A stretch of DNA of 64,000 bases, taken from NCBI GenBank assembly GCA_041494885.1, contig JBGQBO010000029.1, positions 7,734-71,733 on the forward strand, read 5' to 3'. Position 1 is the stretch's first letter, and each line of letters opens with the position of its first letter. Under the pieces are notes generated by a model. That model was given only the letters and a program-made list of their open reading frames with translations. It was not told where the DNA came from and ran no database searches. Positions 1-9,004 of the stretch are shown piece by piece. Made by a program: the position numbers and the translations under genes. The DNA comes from JAIQFV01 sp041494885 (GTDB taxonomy: Bacteria > Acidobacteriota > Terriglobia > JAIQFV01).

Positions 1-1
1 G

Positions 2-1975
2 ATGAGGGTTTTCGGGATTTCAGCCAACCTGATGAGCCTGGGCGCCATTGACTTCGGGTTGATCGTGGACGCAGCCGTCATCATCGTCGAAAACTGCGTT
101 CGACGGCTCGCGGAACGACGCTCCGCATTGTCCCGCCCGCTGAGTAAGGATGAGCGCCTTGACACGATCCTGGGGGCCAGTTCCGAGGTCCGACGGGCAA
201 GCCAGTTTGGAGAGCTTATTATCATCGTGGCCTACCTTCCCGTCCTTTCGCTCGTCGGCATCGAGGGAAAAATGTTCCAGCCAATGGCCTTGACTGTTAT
301 CTTCGCTCTTTCAGGAGCTCTCTTGCTCAGCTTGACCCTCGTTCCGGCCCTGTGTGCGGTGTTTTTGAAGGAAACCCACGAGGATCGCGAAAACAAGTTC
401 GTAGCTTCTTTGAAGCACTCCTATCGCCAACTCCTCCAAAAGACCCTCCCCCGCCGGAAAGCCACGGTGGGCTTTGCCGCCGCCCTCGTTCTTCTCTGCT
501 CCGCCTTGTTCCTGCTGCTTGGGATGGAATTCCTCCCCGAGCTGGATGAGGGAGCGATTGCGATTAACCACGTCCGCCTCAAGAGCGTCTCGCTCTCCGA
601 GGCGGTGCGCCAAACAACCCGGATTGAAAACGCCATCAAACAGTTCCCGGAGGTGGAAACCATTGTGAGCCGTATTGGCCGGCCTGAAATCGCCACCGAC
701 CCGATGGGGCCGGACATGGCCGACACCTATGTTTTTCTGAAACCGAAATCGGAGTGGACCACCGTGAAGACCAAAGAGGAGTTGGTTCGCAAGATCCATG
801 ATGAGTTGGAAAAGATACCGGGTGCGGCATTTTCATTCTCTCAGCCCATTAAATTCCGAATGATGGAACTGATTGAGGGTGTGGGATCGCGCTCCGACCT
901 GGCCATCAAGATCTATGGAGACGATTTGGATACTCTCCGGCAGGAGGCAAACGCGGTTGGCCGGATGATATCCTCGGTGGGTGGGGCCGAGGATGTGAAA
1001 GTGCAACAGGTAACCGGGTTGCCGACGCTTGAGATCAGGATCAAGCGGGATGCGATCGCCCGTTATGGCATCAACATTTCTGATGTCCAAGAGATCGTCC
1101 AGACGGCCATTGCAGGAACAACAGCGACCACGGTCCTCGAAGGCTCGATGCGCTTTGACCTGGCGGTGCGTTTCCCGGGATGGGCAAGAAATGATCCCCT
1201 CGCGATCGCAAAGCTCCTTGTAGTCGCCCCCAATGGGCAAAGGGTCCCCTTGGATCAGGTCGCGGAAATTCAAAGCGAAGAAGGCCCTTCCGAGGTGAGC
1301 CGGGAAAACGGGCGGCGCCGCATTTCCGTGGAGGCAAATGTGCGCGGTCGCGATATCGGATCATTCGTCGCGGAGGCCCGGAGGATCGTGGACCAGAAGG
1401 TTAAGCTGCCACCCGGCTACATGATCGAATGGGGCGGGATGTGGGAGCATCTGGAGAGTGGTCGTAATCGGCTTCTGCTGGCGATTCCCGTGACCTTCTT
1501 CGCCATCCTTCTGCTGCTTTTCATCACCTTCAATTCTCTTCGTCACGCTGTCCTGGTTTTCACGGGGATTCCATTTGCAGTGACAGGGGGCGTTCTTGCT
1601 CTGCTGTTGAGAGGAATGAACTTCTCTATGAGTGCCGGAGTCGGCTTCATCGCCGTTTCCGGTGTTGCCGTTCTGAATGGAATCGTCATGCTGGCTTGCA
1701 TCAATCAACTGCGGCAAGAGGGAGTGGCGCGAGACGCCGCGGTGGTGCAGGGAGCTCTCATTCGCTTGCGCCCGGTGCTGATGACCGCCTTGGTGGCCAG
1801 CCTGGGTTTCGTCCCGATGGCATTGGCTACCAGCACCGGCGCGGAAGTTCAAAGACCCTTGGCCACAGTAGTGATCGGCGGGTTGATCACCTCCACACTG
1901 CTCACCTTGATCGTGCTGCCGAACCTTTATTGCTGGTTCGAGAAAGATACCGCCCGTCCCGGGGCGGATCCCTGA
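2..1975 (+). CDS. CzcA/CusA-family heavy-metal efflux RND pump, 5'-truncated by window edge
   Basis: This is the C-terminal 657 residues of an RND-type metal or cation exporter, the proton-driven inner-membrane component of a tripartite pump. Near its start, residues 16-31 carry the DFGLIVD...IVEN motif of the fourth membrane helix, which contains the proton-relay acidic residues of the CzcA group. A soluble porter and docking region follows (about 180-480), then the last helix bundle (about 490-645), including the VAVLNG stretch. Full-length relatives have about 1,040 residues, so roughly 380 residues lie before base 1. The family is certain. The transported ion (Zn/Co/Cd versus Cu/Ag) cannot be decided from this fragment. 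The periplasmic adaptor and outer-membrane partners would be expected just upstream. Confidence 0.93.
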   Translation: MRVFGISANLMSLGAIDFGLIVDAAVIIVENCVRRLAERRSALSRPLSKDERLDTILGASSEVRRASQFGELIIIVAYLPVLSLVGIEGKMFQPMALTVIFALSGALLLSLTLVPALCAVFLKETHEDRENKFVASLKHSYRQLLQKTLPRRKATVGFAAALVLLCSALFLLLGMEFLPELDEGAIAINHVRLKSVSLSEAVRQTTRIENAIKQFPEVETIVSRIGRPEIATDPMGPDMADTYVFLKPKSEWTTVKTKEELVRKIHDELEKIPGAAFSFSQPIKFRMMELIEGVGSRSDLAIKIYGDDLDTLRQEANAVGRMISSVGGAEDVKVQQVTGLPTLEIRIKRDAIARYGINISDVQEIVQTAIAGTTATTVLEGSMRFDLAVRFPGWARNDPLAIAKLLVVAPNGQRVPLDQVAEIQSEEGPSEVSRENGRRRISVEANVRGRDIGSFVAEARRIVDQKVKLPPGYMIEWGGMWEHLESGRNRLLLAIPVTFFAILLLLFITFNSLRHAVLVFTGIPFAVTGGVLALLLRGMNFSMSAGVGFIAVSGVAVLNGIVMLACINQLRQEGVARDAAVVQGALIRLRPVLMTALVASLGFVPMALATSTGAEVQRPLATVVIGGLITSTLLTLIVLPNLYCWFEKDTARPGADP

Positions 1976-2290
1976 TATCACTCCCGCATCGCGAGGAGGA
2001 CCGGGAACCGGAATTGTTTGTAATTCGGAAAAGACAAACAGGAGATTTCTTTAGCACGGGATCAACTGTTCCTGTTTACTGCAAACCGGACTGCATGCGG
2101 ACTTCACTAGCAACACATACTTCCTTCTCAGGTCCGCTTCCTCTTGCATCGCCCCCTTGCATTCTTGTACTCTCCCATGCGTAGAGGCGGCCATAGCTGG
2201 AAGAACGCCAAAAGCCTGAGCAAAAGGTCGCGGGTCGGACCATCCGCCTGGTTGAGGTGATGTCTCCAGCGCCGTCACACAGGCGATCCC
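1976..2290. other. Intergenic, no gene seen
   Basis: About 315 bases between the pump gene and rarA. Short open frames exist but none has a recognisable family, a good ribosome-binding site or sustained coding character. I see no convincing terminator or promoter in it. Confidence 0.4.
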
Positions 2291-3637
2291 ATGGATCTCT
2301 TCTCCAATTCAATTTCACCCACCCCCGATGAGGACCGGACCGTCGACCGTTCCCGCCCGCTGGCCGACCGGATGCGCCCGCGCACCTTCGATGAACTTGC
2401 TGGGCAGGAGCACCTCATTGGGCCGGGTAAACCCCTCCGTGTCCAAATCGAAAACGACCGCCTCTCTTCAATGATCTTCTGGGGGCCCCCCGGCGTCGGG
2501 AAAACCACGCTCGCCCGGATCATTGCCCGGATGACCCATTCCACCTTTGTCACCTATAGCGCCGTCCTCGCCGGCATCAAGGAAATCAAGGAAGTCATGG
2601 CCAAAGCCGAACAGGCACGCCAATACGGTTCGCGGACGATTCTGTTCATTGATGAGATTCATCGCTTCAACAAGGCTCAGCAGGATGCTTTCCTTCCTCA
2701 TGTGGAAAAAGGCAACATCATTTTGATTGGCGCCACGACGGAGAATCCCTCCTTTGAAATCATCTCGGCGTTGTTATCACGATGCCGGGTCTATGTTCTG
2801 CATCCGCTGACTCTCGACGAAATCATCAAACTGCTGCGGCGGGCACTCACCGATCCGGAACGGGGACTGGGGAGGGAGAAAATCGAAATAAACGACAAGG
2901 TCCTCGAGCGGATCGCCCTCTTTGCGAATGGTGACGCGCGGATGGCTCACAACGTGATTGAGGCCGCGCTGGCCGGCATCCGCCCGGATGCCCAGGGGAT
3001 CAAGCAGGTGACCGAGAAGGAGATGGAGGCTGTCCTTCAAAAGAAAACCCTGCTCTATGACAAGGAGGGAGAAGAACACTACAACATCATTTCGGCGCTT
3101 CACAAATCCGTCCGCAACAGCGATCCCGACGCCGCCCTCTACTGGCTCGCGCGCATGCTGGAGGCGGGAGAGGACCCGCTCTACGTCGCGCGCCGGCTGG
3201 TTCGGATGGCGACCGAGGATATCGGCCTCGCGGACCCACGGGCCCTCACCCTGACCATGGATGCCATGCGGGCGGTGGAATTCATGGGCATGCCCGAGGG
3301 AAACCTGGCCCTGGCCGAAGCCACGGTTTACCTCGCTTTGGCACCAAAATCCAATGCCGTCTACGAAGCCTATTCCTCCGCGCACCGCGATGCCAATGAA
3401 ACCACGGCCGAACCGGTTCCCTTGCACTTGCGGAATGCCCCGACGCGCCTGATGAAGGACCTGGGATACGGCGACGGGTACAAGTATGCGCACAACTACG
3501 ACAACCGCATCACCGACATGCCCTGCCTTCCCGAAAACCTCAAGGACCGGGAATATTATCGCCCCACGGATCAGGGATTGGAAAAAAGCCTGAAGGAAAA
3601 ATTGAACTGGGTGCGTCAACAAAACCGCAAAAAATAG
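2291..3637 (+). CDS. rarA: Replication-associated recombination protein A (RarA/MgsA AAA ATPase)
   Basis: RarA is a AAA+ ATPase of the clamp-loader group that acts at stalled replication forks. The 448-residue length is normal for the family. The N-terminus carries the family signature (LADRMRPRTFDELAGQEHLIG, residues 23-44). Walker A is GPPGVGKT (65-72), Walker B is the ILFIDEIHRF stretch near residue 117, and the SRC arginine-finger region follows near 160. The C-terminal tetramerisation domain is also typical (ARMLEAGEDPLYVARRLVR; later PNAVYEAY-like region). It starts at the ATG at 2291; the ribosome-binding site is weak. It stands alone on the plus strand between unrelated genes. Confidence 0.96.
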   Translation: MDLFSNSISPTPDEDRTVDRSRPLADRMRPRTFDELAGQEHLIGPGKPLRVQIENDRLSSMIFWGPPGVGKTTLARIIARMTHSTFVTYSAVLAGIKEIKEVMAKAEQARQYGSRTILFIDEIHRFNKAQQDAFLPHVEKGNIILIGATTENPSFEIISALLSRCRVYVLHPLTLDEIIKLLRRALTDPERGLGREKIEINDKVLERIALFANGDARMAHNVIEAALAGIRPDAQGIKQVTEKEMEAVLQKKTLLYDKEGEEHYNIISALHKSVRNSDPDAALYWLARMLEAGEDPLYVARRLVRMATEDIGLADPRALTLTMDAMRAVEFMGMPEGNLALAEATVYLALAPKSNAVYEAYSSAHRDANETTAEPVPLHLRNAPTRLMKDLGYGDGYKYAHNYDNRITDMPCLPENLKDREYYRPTDQGLEKSLKEKLNWVRQQNRKK

Positions 3638-4184
3638 GGGCCTCTTCTAGAATTCGCCTGTCAAATAGTTTGCCAAGCTCCCGGAAAATAGATACACTAC
3701 CCTTACTCATGCTCAGGAATTCGAGCAAATTAGCCAGTTTCAACTCGTTGCGATTCCCCTTCAGATTGATCGATTCGATTGTGTTGTGGTTACACTGCAG
3801 GAGAACGCAAGCTCTTCCCGGATGCAATCGGGGATCCTCACTCGCCTCACATTTTTATTTTCGTGACGGTGTCGGTATGGGCGGGACTTTCTTGCTTTGA
3901 TCATTCGCGCAGTGCCTTGTTCTTAGGTTCGATTGCCTGCCCGGGAAGACCCTTTTCAAGGACCGAGGGAGACACGACCATTCTCCTGAGGGAAGACGCT
4001 TGTATGAAACAGTCCGCAGGGCCGGCCGGAGTGGTGAGGGCAGCACGACCGAACATCATGCCCGTGTCCGCGCCGCTTCCCGGTCTTTTGATTTGCCTGC
4101 CGCAGAGGTCACAAGGAGTATGCCGGCTGAATGTCAGGTGCGAAACAGTTCAATTCGATCGGACAATTATTCATTGAGGTGACC
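3638..4184. other. Intergenic, no gene recognised
   Basis: About 547 bases between rarA and the VOC protein. Several overlapping short frames run through it on both strands, but none resembles a known family and none has a suitable Shine-Dalgarno sequence. I regard it as non-coding, possibly holding the promoter of the downstream gene. Confidence 0.35.
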
Positions 4185-4757
4185 ATGGCAAAGAGGAAAG
4201 AATCTAAGATGTCGCAGAGGAGCGCGCCGAAAACGAAGAAGAGCCCGGCGACGAACCGGCCTGCGGCGCGCAGCCTGACTCGCTTGCGAAGTGCCGGCGA
4301 TAAGCCGGGATGGATGGGGATCGAGGGGTTGCACTTAACCTTTACCACCAAGGAGCCACACGTCATTGCCAACTTTTACCGGGACTCCCTCGGCTTCGTC
4401 GATGCCGGCACTCAACGGCCAACCGCCACGCTGAAGCCCGGTTACGCCAGGAGCGACGAAATCAGGGGGAGTTTATGCCTTCGAACCACAAGGGACACCC
4501 TGATCGAATTCCAGGACTACAACATGGCCTATCACTGGGTCGCCCAACTGGGAGGCCGTCCCCCGGAGGAACCTCTCTCCGGCGAAATCTATTTGCTGGT
4601 GCGGGATGTGGACCGGGTGTTTGAACGATTGTCGAAAAAGGGAATCCAGTTCTTCAGTCCGCCGCGGGAGATGCCGTGGGGACACCGCATCGTGGAATGC
4701 TCCGACCCGGAAGGCCGGCGCGTCATCTTCGCCGAGGTAGTGAAGAAGAAAAAATGA
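4185..4757 (+). CDS. VOC-superfamily (glyoxalase/bleomycin-resistance fold) protein
   Basis: A 190-residue protein with a Lys/Arg-rich N-terminal tail (about residues 1-40) followed by one vicinal-oxygen-chelate module. The module opens with MGIEGLHLTFTTKEPHVIANFYRD and continues to the EIYLLVRDVDRVFERLSKKG beta-alpha unit and the closing PWGHRIVECSDPEGRRVIFAE strand, the usual betaalphabetabetabeta order. VOC proteins are metal-dependent lyases, isomerases, dioxygenases or resistance proteins; the substrate here is unknown. I chose the ATG at 4185 because GAGGTG lies seven bases upstream. An in-frame ATG at 4131 would add 18 residues without a ribosome-binding site. Confidence 0.78.
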   Translation: MAKRKESKMSQRSAPKTKKSPATNRPAARSLTRLRSAGDKPGWMGIEGLHLTFTTKEPHVIANFYRDSLGFVDAGTQRPTATLKPGYARSDEIRGSLCLRTTRDTLIEFQDYNMAYHWVAQLGGRPPEEPLSGEIYLLVRDVDRVFERLSKKGIQFFSPPREMPWGHRIVECSDPEGRRVIFAEVVKKKK

Positions 4758-4927
4758 GGCTCAACGACACAAAAGATTCATTAATAAGCAGATTACTCAT
4801 CTTTTCGTAGAGGCTTTCCCAAAACAACATAGTTCCCTCATAACACTAGCGGGGTAGTATAAGACCCTCCCCGCTGCCTTGCAAAACCCACAGGTATCGA
4901 GTAGTATCTGAAACGTCCTTTGGACGT

Positions 4928-5004
4928 GGGCCGCTAGCTCAGTTTGGGAGAGCGCATCGTTCGCAACGATGAGGTCGTGGGTTCGAGCCCCATGCGGTCC
5001 ACCA
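4928..5004 (+). tRNA. tRNA-Ala (anticodon CGC)
   Basis: A complete cloverleaf can be folded by hand. The acceptor stem GGGCCGC pairs with GCGGTCC, the D-arm is GCTC/GAGC, and the anticodon stem CATCG/CGATG encloses the loop TTCGCAA with anticodon CGC, which reads GCG (Ala). The variable loop is AGGTC and the T-arm is GTGGG-TTCGAGC-CCCAT. The discriminator is A, and a genomically encoded CCA ends at 5004. A GxxExxY gene begins 31 bases downstream. Confidence 0.95.
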
Positions 5005-5020
5005 TTTACATCCCCCACTC

Positions 5021-5049
5021 CGCAGATCACCCAGATGACGCCGATTCCT
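5021..5049 (+). repeat. 9-bp periodic repeat, left bracket of GxxExxY copy 1
   Basis: The bases read as consecutive 9-mers CGCAGATCA, CCCAGATGA, CGCCGATTC. The start codon of the GxxExxY gene is inside it. The same word appears inverted at the 3' end of the gene. Confidence 0.6.
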
Positions 5050-5454
5050 AAAGAACAGGGAGATCCAAGATCCTATTCAGTGATCGGTGCAGCCATGGAG
5101 GTCCATCGGCAACTGGGTTGTGGGTTCCTCGAAGCTGTCTACCAGGAGGCGATGGATTCGGAACTAACTGCACGAGGAATCCCTCATCATTCCCAAGTTG
5201 AATTACCTGTCCTGTACAAAGGTGTACGACTACGGACCCACTATCGCGCAGACTTCATCTGTTATGACTCTCTCATTGTGGAGCTGAAGGCGTTGACGAG
5301 TCTTAGCGGAGTCGAGGAATCCCAACTGATTAACTACCTAAAGGCGACTGAGCTGAAAATCGGACTCCTTCTTAATTTTGGGGCCCGCTCTTTGGAATAT
5401 AAGCGGTTCATTCGCTCTGGAGCTGAAGCGACTCTATCTGCGAAATCAGCGTAA
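5035..5454 (+). CDS. GxxExxY protein (PDDEXK-like), copy 1
   Basis: A 139-residue member of the GxxExxY family. The name-giving motif is GFLEAVY (residues 30-36). A nuclease-like core follows, with Asp73 (RADFICYD) and Glu83-x-Lys85 (VELKA), matching a PD-(D/E)xK pattern. The C-terminal LINYLKATELKIGLLLNFG segment is also typical. No biochemical role is established for the family. The start ATG and the stop codon both lie inside 9-bp periodic repeats that bracket the gene in inverted orientation (5021-5049 and 5437-5462). The gene follows tRNA-Ala by 30 bases. Its stop codon directly abuts the stop codon of the convergent permease gene. A related copy lies at 54120-54524. Confidence 0.88.
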   Translation: MTPIPKEQGDPRSYSVIGAAMEVHRQLGCGFLEAVYQEAMDSELTARGIPHHSQVELPVLYKGVRLRTHYRADFICYDSLIVELKALTSLSGVEESQLINYLKATELKIGLLLNFGARSLEYKRFIRSGAEATLSAKSA

Positions 5455-5462
5455 TCAGCGGA
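5437..5462 (-). repeat. 9-bp periodic repeat, right bracket of GxxExxY copy 1 (inverted)
   Basis: On the minus strand this reads CGCTGATTA, CGCTGATTT, CGCAGATAG, three 9-mers of the same family as the left bracket. It contains the stop codon of the GxxExxY gene and the stop codon of the convergent permease gene. Confidence 0.6.
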
Positions 5463-6867
5463 CGGCTCTCTTTCGAATTTTCTTCCACATCAAGTAAAAC
5501 ACCGTTACCGCCAACAGCCACGGCCCTGCGCACCACGCCAGGGGCTTCATTTCCGGGACCCAGGCCGACGATCCCGTGATAGCCATGAGCGCCCCGAGCG
5601 CAACCAAGCCGCTCCATGGGAAAAAAGGAAGACGGAGGGGCAGGCGGCGCACGGTCTCCGGCGCCACCTTCCTGCGAAAGAAGAAATGCGTGATCAAGAT
5701 GATCATCCAGGTGAAGATGCCTCCGAATAGCGCCACCCCCACCATCGCGAGGTAGGCTCTTTGCGGGAAGAAGAGGGCCATCAATACCGCCGCAAACAGA
5801 CCCCCCGTGGAGGCGAGCAAAGCGTTGCGCGGCGCTCCCGTGTGTGTCACTTCGCCAAAAAACCGGGGTGCAAATCCGCTTCGAGAAAGGGAGAAAAGCA
5901 TCCGGGAGGTGAGATATAGGTTTGCATTCATCGACGACAACGCCGCGGTCAACACCACAAAGTTCATCAAGCCGCCGGCATAGGGGACTCCGACGGCCCG
6001 GAATACGGTGACGAATGGGCTTTCTCGAATTCCGATCTCAGCGTGGGGGACAATCATGATGAGAATGAAAATCGCGCCCACATAGAACAGCACCAGTCGC
6101 GCGACGGTGCCTTTCATCGCCTTGGGGATGTTGAGCGCAGGGTCCCTGGCCTCCCCCGAAGTCACCGCCACGATTTCCACTCCCAAAAAACTGAACAGGA
6201 CAAGGCTGGAGGCAAACCACACCCCCGCCCATCCGTGCGGAAGCATTTTGGACCGGCTCAAGAAATCGTGGTACGAGAGAGCCACCCCCTGTCTTCCCCC
6301 GAAAATCAACCCGAATCCCACCCCCAGGAAGGCGACAATCGTGACCACTTTGATCATCGCAAACCAGTACTCAAACTCGCCGAAGCGCGAAACCGTGCGT
6401 GAATTCACATAAACCATCGTGGCGGAAAACAGGGCGATCCAGATCCATTGAGGAACCTGGGGGAACCAGAAACGACAGTAGATCGAGGCCGCAACGACTT
6501 CGCTTCCAATCGCGATCACCTGGGCCAGCCAGTACGAATAGCGGACCGAGAAGCCGGCCCAGGGATGCAAGAACTCATCCGCATGGACACCAAACGAGCC
6601 CGCAACGGGGCGCACCACGGTCATCTCGGCCAGCGCCAGCGTGACGATTAAGGCGATGACGGCCCCCATCCCATAGGTGATCAACACTCCCGGTCCGGCA
6701 ATCTGCACCGCCACTCCGCTGCCGAGAAACAGGCCCGTCCCGATGGCTCCCCCAATCGCAATCATGGTCAATTGGCGGCCGGAGAGCTGGCGTTGAAGTC
6801 CGTGTTGCTGGGAAGAATGGTCTTCCAGGTGGCCGGGTTCGGAAGGTGATTTTGGATTGGAACTCAT
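5455..6867 (-). CDS. Amino acid permease (APC superfamily, AAT family-like)
   Basis: A 470-residue integral membrane transporter with about twelve hydrophobic segments, expected to import amino acids by proton symport. The first helix carries the APC hallmark IAIGGAIGTGLFLGSG (residues about 36-51). The LAEMTVVRPVAGSFGVHADEFLHPWAGF region and the EIVAVTSGEARDPALNIPKA loop are characteristic of the amino-acid transporter family that includes GabP, AnsP and CycA. The exact substrate cannot be assigned. The nearby asparaginase gene makes an amide or acidic amino acid plausible, but that is context only. The stop codon abuts that of the GxxExxY gene with no spacer. A TPR gene lies upstream on the same strand. 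Confidence 0.9.
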   Translation of the reverse strand: MSSNPKSPSEPGHLEDHSSQQHGLQRQLSGRQLTMIAIGGAIGTGLFLGSGVAVQIAGPGVLITYGMGAVIALIVTLALAEMTVVRPVAGSFGVHADEFLHPWAGFSVRYSYWLAQVIAIGSEVVAASIYCRFWFPQVPQWIWIALFSATMVYVNSRTVSRFGEFEYWFAMIKVVTIVAFLGVGFGLIFGGRQGVALSYHDFLSRSKMLPHGWAGVWFASSLVLFSFLGVEIVAVTSGEARDPALNIPKAMKGTVARLVLFYVGAIFILIMIVPHAEIGIRESPFVTVFRAVGVPYAGGLMNFVVLTAALSSMNANLYLTSRMLFSLSRSGFAPRFFGEVTHTGAPRNALLASTGGLFAAVLMALFFPQRAYLAMVGVALFGGIFTWMIILITHFFFRRKVAPETVRRLPLRLPFFPWSGLVALGALMAITGSSAWVPEMKPLAWCAGPWLLAVTVFYLMWKKIRKRAVR

Positions 6868-6882
6868 CGGATTAAATTCGGA

Positions 6883-6910
6883 GGGGCGCTCCGGCCCACC
6901 GAAGCGCCCC
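6883..6910. other. GC-rich intergenic hairpin
   Basis: GGGGCGCT (6883-6890) pairs with AGCGCCCC (6903-6910) around a 12-base loop, between the TPR and permease genes. There is no U-run on either strand, so it is not a canonical terminator. It could stabilise or process the TPR-permease transcript. Confidence 0.45.
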
Positions 6911-6949
6911 CCGTCGAATGCATGCTCCCCTTACAAGGTTTGCAAACCG

Positions 6950-7267
6950 TCACCCTCCTAGTTCGATGATCAGCCCCTGAATCTCGTTGACGGCCTTGGC
7001 GTTCCCGACCTTGCGGGCAACCTCTAAACCCCGCCTCAACAGATCGCCCGCTTCAGCGGAGCGGCCCAGCCTCATCAAGAGCTGTCCACACATCTGAAAG
7101 GCCGGAAGGTACGAGGGATCGAAGCCAATTAGCTTTTTGTAAGTTGCAAGGGAGTCTTCGAACCGTCCCGCCTTTTCATATTCCATGGCCAGCGCATAGT
7201 GCGCGAAAGAATCCACGGAGGAGTTCTTTATTGCTTCTTCGAAGATTTCAAGACGGGATTTCTGCAT
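6950..7267 (-). CDS. Small tetratricopeptide-repeat protein
   Basis: A 105-residue protein consisting of about three helix-turn-helix TPR-like units. The best are HYALAMEYEKAGRFEDSLATYKKLIGFDP, followed by YLPAFQMCGQLLMRLGRSAEAGDLLRRGLEVA. TPRs mediate protein-protein contacts; the partner is unknown. I chose the ATG at 7267 because GGGAG sits seven bases upstream. An in-frame start at 7285 would add six residues (MNGSIV) and lose that site. It is followed by the permease gene on the same strand after 82 bases containing a hairpin. Confidence 0.75.
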   Translation of the reverse strand: MQKSRLEIFEEAIKNSSVDSFAHYALAMEYEKAGRFEDSLATYKKLIGFDPSYLPAFQMCGQLLMRLGRSAEAGDLLRRGLEVARKVGNAKAVNEIQGLIIELGG

Positions 7268-7430
7268 GACGATACTCCCGTTCAACCCCTGAACGATTCA
7301 ATCCCCATGATCTAGTATGCGAATCCCCTTGTCATTGGAACGTCTGAATCAAACGGAATTCTAGCACAGGCCTTCCGGTGCGGAGAGGGGTACACCGTTT
7401 GAACCAGATGAAATCAGCCGGGTCCCCACT

Positions 7431-8993
7431 TCACAATTTCCATTGAAGCGCCCGCTCAACTGCCCGTTTCCATTCGGAATAGGTCGCGTCTCGAAGGGAG
7501 GGTTTGAGGCGCGGCTCAAATTGTCGATCGAGCCGCCAGTGGGAGGAGATCTCTTTTTGGTTCCTCCAGAAATCAACCGCAAGACCTGCCAGATAAGCGG
7601 CCCCCAGCGCAGTCGTCTCCGTGATGGAGGGACGCAGCACGGGCACGCCCAGGATATCTGCCTGGAACTGGCAGAGGAAGTTGTTGGCCGCAGCACCCCC
7701 GTCCACCCGCAATTCACGCAGCCGGGTCCCGGCATCCCGCTGCATGGCCTCTACCACATCACGGGTCTGAAAGGCCATCGACTCCAGGGCCGCTCGAACG
7801 ATGTGGGCCCGCTCGGTGCCTCGAGTGATCCCGATCAGGATGCCGCGTGCTTGCATGTCCCAGTAAGGTGCACCCAATCCCACGAAGGCAGGGACAAAGT
7901 AAACTCCCCCCGAGTCCTTGACCGAGGTGGCGAGAGTTTCACTTTGATTCGCTCGTTCAATAATCTTGAGTCCATCGCGCAACCATTGGATTGCCGCGCC
8001 GGCGATGAACACACTTCCTTCAAGCGCATAAGTGATCGTCTCTTTGAGGTGATGGAGGCCCTTTGATGTGGGCTCCCGCCGTTTTGAATTTTTGGGTTGG
8101 GAAGGGTCAAGGCCCCAGGCGATCGTGGTCAGCATACCATTCCTCGACGACACGGCGCGCTCCCCCGTATTGAGGAGCAAGAAACATCCGGTCCCATACG
8201 TATTCTTCACCATCCCCGCCTCGAAGCACGCCTGGCCATACAGGGCCGCCTGCTGATCCCCGGCATTGCCCGCAATGGGGATTGTTGCGCCAAACCACTC
8301 ACGCGCGGCTTCCCCGAACACGCCGCTGGAGGGGCGAACCTGGGGGAGCATGATCTTTGGAATATCCAGCCGCTTGAGAATTTCCTGGTCCCAACACCTC
8401 TGATGGATATTGAACAACATCGTCCGCGAGGCGTTTGAAAAATCGGTGGCGTGGACGTTTCCCCCAGTGAGCTTGTAAATGAGCCAGGAGTCCACAGTCC
8501 CGAACAAGAGTTCTCCATCTTGGGCCTTGGCGCGGGCGCCGGGAACATGGTCAAGCAGCCATTGGACTTTGGTCCCCGAGAAATAGGCGTCGGTCACCAG
8601 ACCGGTTTTTCGAAGTATCTTCCGGTCGAACCCCTCCTCCTTCAGTTCATCACAGGTGTCGGCGGTCCGGCGGCATTGCCACACAATGGCATTATGGATG
8701 GGCCGGCCCGTCGAGCGTTCCCAGACGATGCTTGTTTCCCGCTGATTGGTAATCCCAATCGCCGCGATTTCCCTCGCCGACACGCCTGCGCGCTCCAACG
8801 CCTCCCGCGCAGTCTGGAGTTGAGATTGCCAAATCTCCTCCGGATCATGTTCCACCCAGCCCGATTGGGGGTAAATCTGCTGGAGCTCCCGTTGGGCCAC
8901 AGAGACCAGGTTCGAGTCATGATCAAACAGAATGGCACGCGACGAAGTGGTGCCTTGATCCAGCGCAAGAATGAATCGTTTGGAATCGGTCAC
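7431..8993 (-). CDS. glpK: Glycerol kinase
   Basis: Glycerol kinase phosphorylates glycerol to sn-glycerol-3-phosphate with ATP in the cytoplasm. The 520-residue length is normal. The FGGY-kinase N-terminal phosphate loop is LDQGTTSSRAILFD (residues 11-24). The second family signature, GVYFVPAFVGLGAPYWD, lies around residues 360-378, and the ATP-binding DGGAAANNFLCQFQAD stretch lies near 430. The start is GTG at 8993, preceded by TAGG a few bases upstream, a weak site. Immediately upstream on the same strand is a remnant of a glycerophosphodiesterase, which fits an ancestral glycerol/glycerophosphodiester gene pair. Confidence 0.97.
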   Translation of the reverse strand: MTDSKRFILALDQGTTSSRAILFDHDSNLVSVAQRELQQIYPQSGWVEHDPEEIWQSQLQTAREALERAGVSAREIAAIGITNQRETSIVWERSTGRPIHNAIVWQCRRTADTCDELKEEGFDRKILRKTGLVTDAYFSGTKVQWLLDHVPGARAKAQDGELLFGTVDSWLIYKLTGGNVHATDFSNASRTMLFNIHQRCWDQEILKRLDIPKIMLPQVRPSSGVFGEAAREWFGATIPIAGNAGDQQAALYGQACFEAGMVKNTYGTGCFLLLNTGERAVSSRNGMLTTIAWGLDPSQPKNSKRREPTSKGLHHLKETITYALEGSVFIAGAAIQWLRDGLKIIERANQSETLATSVKDSGGVYFVPAFVGLGAPYWDMQARGILIGITRGTERAHIVRAALESMAFQTRDVVEAMQRDAGTRLRELRVDGGAAANNFLCQFQADILGVPVLRPSITETTALGAAYLAGLAVDFWRNQKEISSHWRLDRQFEPRLKPSLRDATYSEWKRAVERALQWKL

Positions 8994-9004
8994 AAAGCCT
9001 ACCG

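Noticed and set aside
3779..4177. A 132-codon open frame in the gap before the VOC gene.
   Set aside because: It has no ribosome-binding site, overlaps other frames of similar length, has an unlikely amino-acid make-up and resembles no family.
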